64,000 nt of DNA from Mucilaginibacter hurinus (GTDB lineage: Bacteria; Bacteroidota; Bacteroidia; Sphingobacteriales; Sphingobacteriaceae), in contig NZ_QGDC01000006.1 in assembly GCF_003324525.1 (NCBI RefSeq), positions 124,001-188,000 on the forward strand, given 5' to 3'. The translations under genes and the position numbers were made by a program. This document shows positions 1 through 7,970 of this stretch, in pieces (positions within the stretch are counted from its first letter, which is position 1; each line of letters begins with the position of its first letter). Under the pieces are notes generated by a model that saw only the letters and a program-made list of their open reading frames with translations, was not told where the DNA came from and did not search any database.

Positions 1-96
1 CCCGCAAGTAGTGATAATAGCGGCGAGGTCGGCATCGCCTGCCGCGAGGGTGTCGCAAACAATTTTAAAATTTGATTGGTTGAACGTTTGTATCAC
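1..96 (-). CDS. Probable DNA-3-methyladenine glycosylase (AlkA/HhH-GPD type), N-terminal fragment
   Basis: Only the first 32 codons are inside the window; the gene runs off the left edge. The reverse strand reads from a GTG at 96 as MIQTFNQSNFKIV, then a stretch containing AAGDADLAAII. The 'DxDLAxII' pattern after a short N-terminal strand is what I associate with AlkA-type glycosylases, which remove alkylated purines from DNA. It is divergent from rarA, with about 60 bases between them. The family call rests on a very short match; another helix-rich DNA-binding or enzyme family is possible. Confidence 0.45.
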   Translation of the reverse strand, partial: MIQTFNQSNFKIVCDTLAAGDADLAAIITTCG

Positions 97-156
97 TAAA
101 ACAATTTTACTAATTTTTTTAGGATATAGCATTTACTTTTTACAACTTTACCCGTG

Positions 157-1437
157 ATGAGCACTCTGCCGCCTTTAGCTGAACGTATGCGCCCTGCCTC
201 ACTTGATGATTACGTAGGGCAGAAGCACCTGGTGGGCGCGGGTGCGGTTTTACGCAAAGCCATTGAGAGCGGTAACCTGCCGTCCATGCTATTTTGGGGG
301 CCGCCGGGAGTTGGAAAAACTACATTGGCTTATATTATTTCAAAATCATTATATCGTCCTTTTTTTTCGCTTAGTGCAATTAATTCGGGCGTGAAAGATG
401 TGCGTGAGGTGATTGAAAAGGCTTCGATGTTGAAAGATCAGGGCGAAACGCTGCCGGTGTTGTTTATTGACGAGATACACCGTTTCTCCAAATCGCAGCA
501 GGACTCGCTGCTGGGGGCTGTGGAGCGTGGGATTGTTACGCTGATAGGCGCTACTACCGAAAATCCCTCGTTTGAGGTGATCTCGGCTTTGCTATCCCGT
601 TGCCAGGTTTATATTTTGCAGCCGCTGGTTGAGGATGACCTGGTAGATCTGCTTAAAAAAGCGCAGAAAGAAGACGTAGTACTTAAGGAAAAAAAGATAG
701 ACATAAAAGAGCACGAAGCCTTGCTACGCCTTAGCGGCGGCGACGCGCGAAAACTGCTGAACATATTTGAACTGCTGATAAATGCTTTTGACAGTAAAAA
801 AATTACCATTACCAATGATGTGGTGCTTGAGCATGTACAGCAAAACATGGCGCTGTATGATAAGGCCGGCGAACAGCACTATGATATTATTTCAGCCTTT
901 ATAAAGTCTATGCGTGGCAGCGACCCTAATGGGGCGGTGTATTGGCTGGCCCGCATGATAGCCGGCGGTGAAGACCCTAAGTTTATTGCCCGCCGTATGC
1001 TTATCCTGGCATCAGAAGACATTGGTAACGCTAATCCAAATGCTTTGTTGTTGGCGCAAAGCTGCTTTACATCGGTAACTATGATAGGCATGCCCGAGTC
1101 GCAGTTAATCCTTTCACAAACCGCTATTTACCTGGCTACTTCACCAAAAAGCAATTCGGCTACTACTGCTATCGGCGAGGCGCTGTCACTAGTAAAGCAA
1201 ACCGGCGACCTACCCGTTCCCCTGCACTTGCGTAACGCCCCTACCAAACTAATGAAGAACATTGGCTACGGTAAGGATTACAAGTACGCTCACAGTTATG
1301 AGGGCAATTTTACTGATCTCGACTTTTTGCCGGATGCCATTAAAGGCCGCAAAATTTACAATCCCGGCAATAACCCTAAAGAATACGAAATAAAAGAGAA
1401 GCTAAAGAAGCTTTGGGGCGACAGGTATAAATATTAG
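157..1437 (+). CDS. rarA: Replication-associated recombination protein A (RarA/MgsA), AAA+ ATPase
   Basis: A clamp-loader-like AAA+ ATPase that acts at stalled replication forks. The 426-residue length fits the family. Visible motifs are Walker A GPPGVGKTT near residue 48, Walker B FIDEIHRF near 103, sensor-1-like GATTENPSF near 132 and the arginine-finger context SALLSRC near 146. The C-terminal MgsA region carries GGEDPKFIARRM and ends in a WGDRYKY tail. A GTG lies directly before the ATG; I chose the ATG at 157, which starts MSTLPPLAERMRP. It stands alone, divergent from the AlkA-like fragment and 110 bases before the ABC exporter genes. No clear -7 box is visible upstream. Confidence 0.96.
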   Translation: MSTLPPLAERMRPASLDDYVGQKHLVGAGAVLRKAIESGNLPSMLFWGPPGVGKTTLAYIISKSLYRPFFSLSAINSGVKDVREVIEKASMLKDQGETLPVLFIDEIHRFSKSQQDSLLGAVERGIVTLIGATTENPSFEVISALLSRCQVYILQPLVEDDLVDLLKKAQKEDVVLKEKKIDIKEHEALLRLSGGDARKLLNIFELLINAFDSKKITITNDVVLEHVQQNMALYDKAGEQHYDIISAFIKSMRGSDPNGAVYWLARMIAGGEDPKFIARRMLILASEDIGNANPNALLLAQSCFTSVTMIGMPESQLILSQTAIYLATSPKSNSATTAIGEALSLVKQTGDLPVPLHLRNAPTKLMKNIGYGKDYKYAHSYEGNFTDLDFLPDAIKGRKIYNPGNNPKEYEIKEKLKKLWGDRYKY

Positions 1438-1508
1438 TAGATGCGCAAAGTCTTTTAAGAGTTTGCTTTAAATCGTCGAAAGCAGGCAACCAAATCATAT
1501 TGTAACAT

Positions 1509-1516
1509 TATCTTTG
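1509..1516 (+). promoter_or_regulatory. Bacteroidota -7 promoter box for the DUF5687 exporter operon
   Basis: TATCTTTG matches the TAnnTTTG consensus of Bacteroidota housekeeping promoters. It lies 31 bases before the ATG at 1548. I see no TTG at the expected -33 distance. Confidence 0.6.
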
Positions 1517-1547
1517 GGTTGCAATCTTAATATAAACTAACTGACAC

Positions 1548-3023
1548 ATGCTATCAACGTTCGTTAATCATGAACTTAAGGCCTTTTGGCGGTCAAAAAA
1601 CACCGGAAAAAGCGTTGCTATACGGGTTGTCATGGCCGTTCTTATTCTTTACTTCCTGGTTAATGCCTTGTTTTTAGGGGTATTTCTTGATAAAATTCTG
1701 GAAGCTGTATTCCCGCTTGATGATGTGCTCGTATCATTCTGCGGCATCTTGCTATTGTATTTCTTTTTTGATCTGTTAATGCGGATGCAATTGCAGGAGT
1801 TGCCTACCCTGCGTGTGCAGCCATATCTGCACCTGCCAATTAAGCGCAATACGCTGGTGAAGTATCTTGCTGCCACCTCGTTGCTTTCGGCCTTCAATAT
1901 CTGGCCCTTTGTGTTTTTTCTTCCCTTTATTTTTAAAGTTGTTATTGCAGACAGCGGGGTGGCAGCGCTGGCATTTATAATATCAATTGCGGGGCTAACC
2001 GTATTTAATAATTACCTGGCTTTATTTATTAAACGTAAATCAAATCTTAACGGATGGGTATTTTTAGCTTCGGGCGCTGTATTGGTGTTAATAAACCTGG
2101 GCGATTTTATGTGGCATCTTTATTCTATCCGCGACATATCATACGCTTTTTTTGGGCGTATGGTAACCCAGCCTTTGCTGGCATTGGTACCCGTAGGGAT
2201 GTGTGTTGGGGTATACTACCTCAATTTCGTTTACCTTAAACGTAATCTGTATCTGGAAGACCTAGGCTCAGGCAAGGTATCAGCATATAAAAACAGTACT
2301 GAATATCCTGTTTTAAACAGGTTTGGTAAAGTGGGAGATCTGGTGGCAATTGAAATAAAGCTGATTCTACGTAATAAACGTTCACGGTCTGCATTGGTTA
2401 TGTGCTTGTTCTTTATGTTTTACGGGCTTATATTCTATCTTAACCCAACGGCATATGGGGAGTGGTCTAAAGTTTTTGTAGGGATGTTTATGACCGGTAT
2501 ATTCATTATAAACTATGGGCAATTTATGTTTAGCTGGCAAGCTTCGCATTTTGACGGGATATTGGTCAGCAAAATTAAATTCACTGATTTTATAAAGGCA
2601 AAATATTTGTTGTTTACTATAGTCTCTACCCTGGCATTTTTGCTTACCACCCCTTACGTTTATTTTGGCTGGCGTGTACTTCTTATCCATTTTATAATGT
2701 ACGTATGGAATTTGGGCGTTAACACCACCATTATATTATTTTTTGCCAACCGTAACCAGCGCCGTATGGACCTGTCAAAAGGGGCATCGTTTAATTGGGA
2801 AGGTGTAGGCGCTACACAATTCCTGGTTTCGTTGCCACTGCTTTTAACGCCATTTGTTATTTACATGCCTTTTAAGTTTTTGGGTTATGCAGATGCCGGC
2901 CTGGTTATTTTACTTGTGGTCGGAGTGCTGGGTATTTTATTACGTCCGTGGTTTACCAAAAAACTGGAAGAAGATTTTAACACAAAAAAATTCGGCCTTG
3001 CCGAGGGCTTCAGAAACAAATAG
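1548..3023 (+). CDS. DUF5687 family ABC-2-like membrane permease
   Basis: A 491-residue polytopic membrane protein with many hydrophobic segments spread over its whole length (for example around residues 22-50, 60-75, 110-185, 200-230, 285-325, 345-375 and 425-470). It matches the Bacteroidota DUF5687 family, thought to be the permease half of an ABC transporter. The next gene, an ABC ATPase, starts two bases after its stop codon, so the two are surely co-transcribed and very likely form one transporter. The substrate is unknown. The call as a transporter subunit is inference from topology and gene pairing. Confidence 0.85.
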   Translation: MLSTFVNHELKAFWRSKNTGKSVAIRVVMAVLILYFLVNALFLGVFLDKILEAVFPLDDVLVSFCGILLLYFFFDLLMRMQLQELPTLRVQPYLHLPIKRNTLVKYLAATSLLSAFNIWPFVFFLPFIFKVVIADSGVAALAFIISIAGLTVFNNYLALFIKRKSNLNGWVFLASGAVLVLINLGDFMWHLYSIRDISYAFFGRMVTQPLLALVPVGMCVGVYYLNFVYLKRNLYLEDLGSGKVSAYKNSTEYPVLNRFGKVGDLVAIEIKLILRNKRSRSALVMCLFFMFYGLIFYLNPTAYGEWSKVFVGMFMTGIFIINYGQFMFSWQASHFDGILVSKIKFTDFIKAKYLLFTIVSTLAFLLTTPYVYFGWRVLLIHFIMYVWNLGVNTTIILFFANRNQRRMDLSKGASFNWEGVGATQFLVSLPLLLTPFVIYMPFKFLGYADAGLVILLVVGVLGILLRPWFTKKLEEDFNTKKFGLAEGFRNK

Positions 3024-3025
3024 TT

Positions 3026-3751
3026 ATGATAGAAGTAACAGATATTACTAAAGTGTACGCGGGCAAAACGGTTGTAAACATACCGCGTCTTGAAATACGC
3101 CAGGGCGAAACCATAGGTTTGGTAGGCAACAATGGTGCAGGTAAAACCACGTTGTTCCGCATGATACTGGATTTAATACGTCCCGAACAGGGTGGAATAC
3201 TGTCAAAAGGCGAGGTAGTGGCCGGGCACGAGCATTGGAAAGACTATACCGCTGCGTTTTTGGATGAGGGTTTTTTGATAGACTATCTTACGCCCGAAGA
3301 ATACCTGTATTTTATCGGTGGACTGCACGGCCAGCACAAGGCACAGGTTGACGAGTTTTTAATTACCCTGATGGAATTTTTTAACGGTGAAATATTACAA
3401 CGGGGTAAATATATTCGCGATCTTTCAAAAGGTAACCAGTGCAAAGTGGGCATTGCGGCGTGCCTGCTGCAAAAGCCGGAATTGCTGATGCTTGATGAGC
3501 CCTTTGCCAACATTGACCCGAGTACGCAGATCCGCCTGAAAAATTTATTGAAGGAACTAAATAAGCAGCAAGGTACTACCAGCATTGTATCCAGTCATGA
3601 TCTTAACCACATAACTGATGTTAGCGATCGCATTATCTTAATGGAGAAGGGCGTGGTAATAAAGGATATCGCTACTAATTCATCCACACTTAAAGAGCTG
3701 GAAGATTACTTTGCTGTGGGGCAAATTGAACGTAATGAAGCACCAGATTAG
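3026..3751 (+). CDS. ABC transporter ATP-binding protein, partner of the DUF5687 permease
   Basis: A 241-residue cytoplasmic ATPase. Walker A is GNNGAGKTTLF near residue 34, Walker B is LLMLDEPFANID near 155, and the H-loop is SSHDLNHI near 191. The signature motif reads LSKGNQ instead of LSGGQ; similar drift is seen in some Bacteroidota exporters but it is worth noting. The gene starts two bases after the permease stop and overlaps the following acetyltransferase by 17 bases, so the three form one transcription unit. The substrate cannot be deduced. Confidence 0.93.
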   Translation: MIEVTDITKVYAGKTVVNIPRLEIRQGETIGLVGNNGAGKTTLFRMILDLIRPEQGGILSKGEVVAGHEHWKDYTAAFLDEGFLIDYLTPEEYLYFIGGLHGQHKAQVDEFLITLMEFFNGEILQRGKYIRDLSKGNQCKVGIAACLLQKPELLMLDEPFANIDPSTQIRLKNLLKELNKQQGTTSIVSSHDLNHITDVSDRIILMEKGVVIKDIATNSSTLKELEDYFAVGQIERNEAPD

Positions 3752-4232
3752 AGAAGCGACTATAAGCGATGTAGAAACCATACGGCAGTTGGCCAACGAG
3801 ATATGGTGGGATTGTTATGCCCCGATACTTGAACCTGAGCAGATAACCTATATGCTGGCAGAGATATATTCAACCGCAAAATTAACAGAGCAAATAAAAA
3901 ATGGTACCCAAATCTACCTGTTGCTTGTTGCTGAAGCGCAGCCGGTTGCTTTTGCTGCCTTCGCGGTAAGGGAAGAAAACAAAGAGATATATAAGCTGCA
4001 TAAATTATACTGCCTGCCTGCCATGCAGGGCAGAGGGTTTGGTAAAGCATTGCTTAATGCGGTTATGCAAAGGGTAAAAGCAGCAGGAAAAAGCATACTT
4101 GAACTTAATGTGAACAAGTATAATAAGGCCAAAGCTGTTTATGAGAAAGCAGGGTTCAATGTTATTTATGAAGAAGATATACCTATTGGCCCATACTTTA
4201 TGAATGACTTTGTAATGCGAAAAGAATTATAA
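3735..4232 (+). CDS. GNAT family N-acetyltransferase
   Basis: A 165-residue acetyltransferase starting MKHQIREATISD. The acetyl-CoA binding motif A is visible as LPAMQGRGFGKALLNAV, followed by LNVNKYNKAKAVYEKAGF, the typical end of a GNAT fold. The substrate is not predictable. An upstream start at 3711 exists, but the ATG at 3735 gives the normal N-terminus and a 17-base overlap with the ABC ATPase. It is transcribed with the exporter genes but no functional tie is evident. Confidence 0.9.
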   Translation: MKHQIREATISDVETIRQLANEIWWDCYAPILEPEQITYMLAEIYSTAKLTEQIKNGTQIYLLLVAEAQPVAFAAFAVREENKEIYKLHKLYCLPAMQGRGFGKALLNAVMQRVKAAGKSILELNVNKYNKAKAVYEKAGFNVIYEEDIPIGPYFMNDFVMRKEL

Positions 4233-4244
4233 TTGAATGCCGGT

Positions 4245-4970
4245 TTAAGGTGTACCTTTTAAAGGCTTAATACCGGGTTTTTGTTGTGTGTAGTATTGGT
4301 ATTGCCTTTTTACACGTTTTACCAGTTCGTAATCATTCCATGCCTGCATGTCCTCAAATGATGGCGTGTAATATTCCATAAACTTAGCAGCCTGTTCCTC
4401 ATTTAACCCGGTTACACGTTTAACAAATTCAACATTATAACGCCTGTTAACAACATCCTGTTCCAGTTCAGCTTTGGTGAAAGCCATAAAACGACGGGCT
4501 CTTTTTGGTGTTTTGCCAAACAACTCATACAAGCCTGTTAACGGTGAAGCTAAAAACATCAGCGCGGGTGGCTTACCTAAAAAAAGCGAACCCTGGCTGC
4601 GATAACTGTATAAAACGTCAGTCAGTTCGCGGGCTTTGGTTTGCCCTTTTACGGTAACTTCCTCCAATTCGATAGCCTTAACCGGTTCAAGATAAACTAT
4701 AATGTCGTTTAAATTGGTAATGGCATATTTGCTGTGGTCGTACCCCTTTCTGCTGATCAGTAATGTATCGCCGGCGGATACATTGATAGTAAACATACCC
4801 AAATCATCGCTCATCATGATAACATTGGTACGTATGTTGGTAACCAGCGCTTGCGAAATACGGTGAGGCGAATTGCTCTTGTATACCACACCTTTTATGG
4901 CAGTTTGCTGTGCGTGTAAAATAACAGGTAACCCACAAAGTAATATAAATAAAAGAGGAACTGCACGCAT
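4245..4970 (-). CDS. Secreted protein with CarboxypepD_reg-like domain
   Basis: A 241-residue exported protein. Residues 1-20 are a signal peptide ending in LHAQQ. Residues 22-100 form a carboxypeptidase-regulatory-like beta-sandwich, seen as IKGVVYKSNS, then SDDLGMFTI, then GDTLLISRKGYD. The C-terminal half (GLYELFGKTPKRARRF and the charged helix after it) is characteristic of a widespread uncharacterised Bacteroidota family. It probably sits in the periplasm or at the outer membrane. It converges on the acetyltransferase gene with only 12 bases between stops. Function unknown. Confidence 0.8.
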   Translation of the reverse strand: MRAVPLLFILLCGLPVILHAQQTAIKGVVYKSNSPHRISQALVTNIRTNVIMMSDDLGMFTINVSAGDTLLISRKGYDHSKYAITNLNDIIVYLEPVKAIELEEVTVKGQTKARELTDVLYSYRSQGSLFLGKPPALMFLASPLTGLYELFGKTPKRARRFMAFTKAELEQDVVNRRYNVEFVKRVTGLNEEQAAKFMEYYTPSFEDMQAWNDYELVKRVKRQYQYYTQQKPGIKPLKGTP

Positions 4971-5073
4971 AGCTGTTAATTAACGTAAACATAAAAATTG
5001 TATTTCACAGTAAATGTGAAAAAGTGTTAAAGCTAATCGCTGTAATAAAATGAACTTAAATAGGTAAAACAAG

Positions 5074-5081
5074 TATCTTTG
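5074..5081 (+). promoter_or_regulatory. -7 promoter box directly in front of yicC
   Basis: TATCTTTG ends four bases before the ATG at 5086. Because Bacteroidota transcripts begin a few bases after this box, the mRNA should be leaderless or nearly so. No TTG at -33 is visible. Confidence 0.65.
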
Positions 5082-5085
5082 CGGC

Positions 5086-5961
5086 ATGATAAAATCCATG
5101 ACGGGGTATGGAATAGCCAGTTTTGATGCCGGAGGCACAAAATATACCGTCGAAATAAAATCCCTCAACAGCAAATTTCTCGAACTGTCTTTACGTTTGC
5201 CTAAAATCTTTTCTGAAAAGGAATTTCAGCTGCGTAATGATTGCAGTAAGCAAATAGAGCGCGGAAAGGTAAACCTTTCTATCAACACGGAGCAAACCGG
5301 ATCGGCAGTGAAAGCTGCGGGTATTGATAAGGAGTTGCTTAAACATTATTATGAGCAATTAAAAGCGGTAAGCAACGAGCTTAATGAACCAACGGGCAAC
5401 TTGCTACAATTGGCGTTAGGGCTGCCTGAGGTGATTAAATACGACGAAGAAACGGTATCAGAAGATGAGTGGAAAATAGTTGAGAAAACCTTTGGCCAGG
5501 CGATGGCCGATTTTCAGCAATTTAGAAAAGACGAGGGTGCGGTGCTGGAAAAGGATATTAAAATGCGTATAGGTATCATTCAGCAAAATTTGAAAAATAT
5601 TGAAGTGGAAGAACCTAAACGTGTTCCGCTTATACGCGAACGACTCAACCAGTTTTTAACTGAAGCGGATGGTGTAAGTAATATTGATCAAAACCGTTTT
5701 GAGCAGGAGTTAATATATTATATAGATAAGCTGGATATCACCGAAGAAAAAACCCGGCTGCGCAGCCACTGTGACTATTTTTTTGCTACACTGAAGGAGG
5801 CCGACGCTAACGGAAAAAAATTAGGCTTTATTACCCAGGAAATAGGCCGCGAAATAAATACCATCGGCTCAAAAGCCAATGACGCCGCCATGCAACAGCT
5901 TGTGGTAGGTATGAAAGAAGAATTAGAGAAAATAAAAGAACAATTGCTTAACGTTTTATAA
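5086..5961 (+). CDS. yicC: YicC/YloC family endoribonuclease
   Basis: A 291-residue protein of the YicC family, which cleaves RNA. It has the N-terminal hallmark MIKSMTGYG and VEIKSLNSKFLE, and the C-terminal DUF1732 region with RFEQELIYYIDKLDITEE, LRSHCDYF, and the conserved end LGFITQEIGREINTIGSKA. Length and both domains are complete. It is followed by gmk and nadD on the same strand with short gaps; yicC-gmk is a common bacterial gene order. Transcription probably starts right at the coding region. Confidence 0.95.
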   Translation: MIKSMTGYGIASFDAGGTKYTVEIKSLNSKFLELSLRLPKIFSEKEFQLRNDCSKQIERGKVNLSINTEQTGSAVKAAGIDKELLKHYYEQLKAVSNELNEPTGNLLQLALGLPEVIKYDEETVSEDEWKIVEKTFGQAMADFQQFRKDEGAVLEKDIKMRIGIIQQNLKNIEVEEPKRVPLIRERLNQFLTEADGVSNIDQNRFEQELIYYIDKLDITEEKTRLRSHCDYFFATLKEADANGKKLGFITQEIGREINTIGSKANDAAMQQLVVGMKEELEKIKEQLLNVL

Positions 5962-6037
5962 AGTTTACAATTATGGTTGATAAGTAACAGCCAGGTTGTC
6001 AACCGCATGCACAGAACAAACTAATGGACCAGCAACT

Positions 6038-6616
6038 ATGAACCCGCAAGGCAAACTCATTATATTTTCGGCCCCATCGGGTGCAGGTAAAACTACCATT
6101 GTAAAACACTTGCTTGGAAAAATTCCTGATCTTGAATTTTCCATTTCAGCTACTACCCGGCCGTTGCGTGGCGACGAGGTAGATGGACGGGATTACTACT
6201 TTGTTAGTAAAGAAGAATTTTTACATCGTATAGCCCATAAAGAATTTGTTGAATTTGAAGAAGTATATACCGGCACTTTTTATGGCACCTTACGCACCGA
6301 GATAGAGCGCATTTGGGCAAAGGGTAAAACGGTAATATTTGACATTGATGTTGAAGGAGGGCTACACCTTAAGCGCAAGTACGCCGAACAGGCACTGGCG
6401 ATATTTGTGCAGCCGCCATCGCTGGAAATTTTAAAGCAAAGATTGGCCGGAAGGGGGACTGATAGCCCGGAGAAATTGCAGGAACGTTTTGCCAAAGCTG
6501 AAAAAGAACTGGATTACGCCTCGCAATTTGATATTATCCTTAAAAATTACGATCTTAATACCGCATGTGCAGAGGCTGAGCAATTGGTGCAAAATTTTAT
6601 AGCCCCAAAACCTTGA
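6038..6616 (+). CDS. gmk: Guanylate kinase
   Basis: Converts GMP and ATP to GDP and ADP in nucleotide synthesis. The P-loop SAPSGAGKTTIV is near residue 9; the GMP-binding segment has STTTRP-like SATTRPLRGDEVDGRDYYFV; FDIDVEGGLHLK and RLAGRGTDSPE complete the family pattern. I chose the ATG at 6038 (MNPQGKLIIF), giving 192 residues; an upstream TTG would add 14 residues without similarity to the family. It lies 76 bases after yicC and 50 bases before nadD. Confidence 0.96.
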   Translation: MNPQGKLIIFSAPSGAGKTTIVKHLLGKIPDLEFSISATTRPLRGDEVDGRDYYFVSKEEFLHRIAHKEFVEFEEVYTGTFYGTLRTEIERIWAKGKTVIFDIDVEGGLHLKRKYAEQALAIFVQPPSLEILKQRLAGRGTDSPEKLQERFAKAEKELDYASQFDIILKNYDLNTACAEAEQLVQNFIAPKP

Positions 6617-6666
6617 CGGGGCAAACAAAATAAACTGCGCTTAGGGTTGGAGATAACTGACGATTT

Positions 6667-7239
6667 ATGAAAATAGGTTTATTATTCGGTTCATTTAATC
6701 CTATACATATCGGGCATTTAATAATTGCCAATTATATGGCCAACCATACTACACTTGATAAAGTATGGCTGGTAGTATCTCCTCAAAACCCGCTAAAAAA
6801 ATACGGTGACCTAATAAACACTTACGACAGGTTGGAGATGGCCAAACTGGCTACAGATAATTCAACAGGGATAGAAGTTAGTGACGTAGAGTTACGGTTG
6901 CCCCAGCCATCATATACCATAGATACGCTTACTCATCTAAAGGAAAAGTATCCGCAGCACGAGTTTGCTTTAATCATGGGTTCTGATAACCTGGTATCGT
7001 TACCAAGGTGGAAAAATTACAAATTGATACTTCGTGATTACCGCATATACGTATACCCGCGCCCGGGCTATGAAAATGCCGAACTAGCCTCGCACCCTTC
7101 AGTTACAATAACCATGACACCACTGATGGAACTCTCAGCCACCTTCATACGTAAATCGTTAGCGGCTAAAAAGAACATCCAATATTTTGTACCTGATTCC
7201 GTTTTGGAATTTATTGAGAGTAAAAACTTGTATCGGTAA
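6667..7239 (+). CDS. nadD: Nicotinate-nucleotide adenylyltransferase
   Basis: Adenylylates nicotinate mononucleotide in NAD synthesis. The nucleotidyltransferase signature GSFNPIHIGH is at residues 8-17, and the second motif SATFIRKSL is near residue 157. The 190-residue length is normal. The substrate-binding stretch IMGSDNLVSLPRWKN is typical of NadD. Last gene of the yicC-gmk-nadD unit; miaE, 63 bases downstream, has its own promoter box. Confidence 0.96.
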   Translation: MKIGLLFGSFNPIHIGHLIIANYMANHTTLDKVWLVVSPQNPLKKYGDLINTYDRLEMAKLATDNSTGIEVSDVELRLPQPSYTIDTLTHLKEKYPQHEFALIMGSDNLVSLPRWKNYKLILRDYRIYVYPRPGYENAELASHPSVTITMTPLMELSATFIRKSLAAKKNIQYFVPDSVLEFIESKNLYR

Positions 7240-7290
7240 AGCCCGCTTAACCACTAATTAATCCTGCTTTTAACCACGAAGATTAAACCG

Positions 7291-7298
7291 TAGATTTG
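7291..7298 (+). promoter_or_regulatory. -7 promoter box directly in front of miaE
   Basis: TAGATTTG matches TAnnTTTG and ends four bases before the GTG start at 7303, predicting a leaderless transcript. No TTG -33 box at the right distance. Confidence 0.55.
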
Positions 7299-7302
7299 CG
7301 TT

Positions 7303-7902
7303 GTGAGCGATAAAACCATACTTAAACTGCAACTGCCTACCGACCCAACCTGGGTAACCAACGTGGTAGAAAGTAACATTGAAGAGATACTAACCGACCA
7401 TGCTTTTTGCGAGCAAAAGGCCGCCAGTAATGCCATTACTCTCATTGTTCAAAATCCAAACCTGAGCGACCTGGTACAGGAGATGGCGGCGCTGGTGCAG
7501 GAAGAAATGGATCATTTTAAGCGTGTGCATGATATTATACTTGAACGCGGCTATGTACTTGGCCGTGAGCGCAAAGACAATTATGTAGGCGAACTCTCCA
7601 AACTTATGCGGAAGGGTGGTAGCCGTAACGAACAGCTGATTGACCGCCTGTTGTTTGCTGCTATGATTGAGGCCCGCAGTTGCGAGCGTTTTAAGGTATT
7701 ATCTGAAAATATAAATGACGCGCAGCTGGCCGACTTTTATCACGAATTAATGATAAGTGAAGCTACCCATTATGCTACGTTTATCCGACTGGCAAAAAAA
7801 TATACTGAAGGCATTGATGTTGACAAGCGCTGGAAAGAGTTTTTAGATTTTGAAGCACAGGTGATTAAAAATTACGGTAAAAGCGAAACGATACACGGCT
7901 AG
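7303..7902 (+). CDS. miaE: tRNA-(ms2io6A)-hydroxylase MiaE
   Basis: A 199-residue diiron hydroxylase that oxidises the isopentenyl group of the modified adenosine at tRNA position 37. Ferritin-like iron ligands can be seen: Glu37 in FCEQKAA, EEMDH at 67-71, Glu123 in MIEARSCERF and SEATH near 153-157. The start is GTG, giving MSDKTILKLQ. It has its own promoter box and is convergent with the monooxygenase gene downstream. The miaA/miaB partners are not in the window. Confidence 0.93.
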   Translation: MSDKTILKLQLPTDPTWVTNVVESNIEEILTDHAFCEQKAASNAITLIVQNPNLSDLVQEMAALVQEEMDHFKRVHDIILERGYVLGRERKDNYVGELSKLMRKGGSRNEQLIDRLLFAAMIEARSCERFKVLSENINDAQLADFYHELMISEATHYATFIRLAKKYTEGIDVDKRWKEFLDFEAQVIKNYGKSETIHG

Positions 7903-7970
7903 TTGATATCCAGCTTCTACATTTTCACTTACAATATTATTCATGCAGTGCAAGAGTGCCCCGAAAGCAC

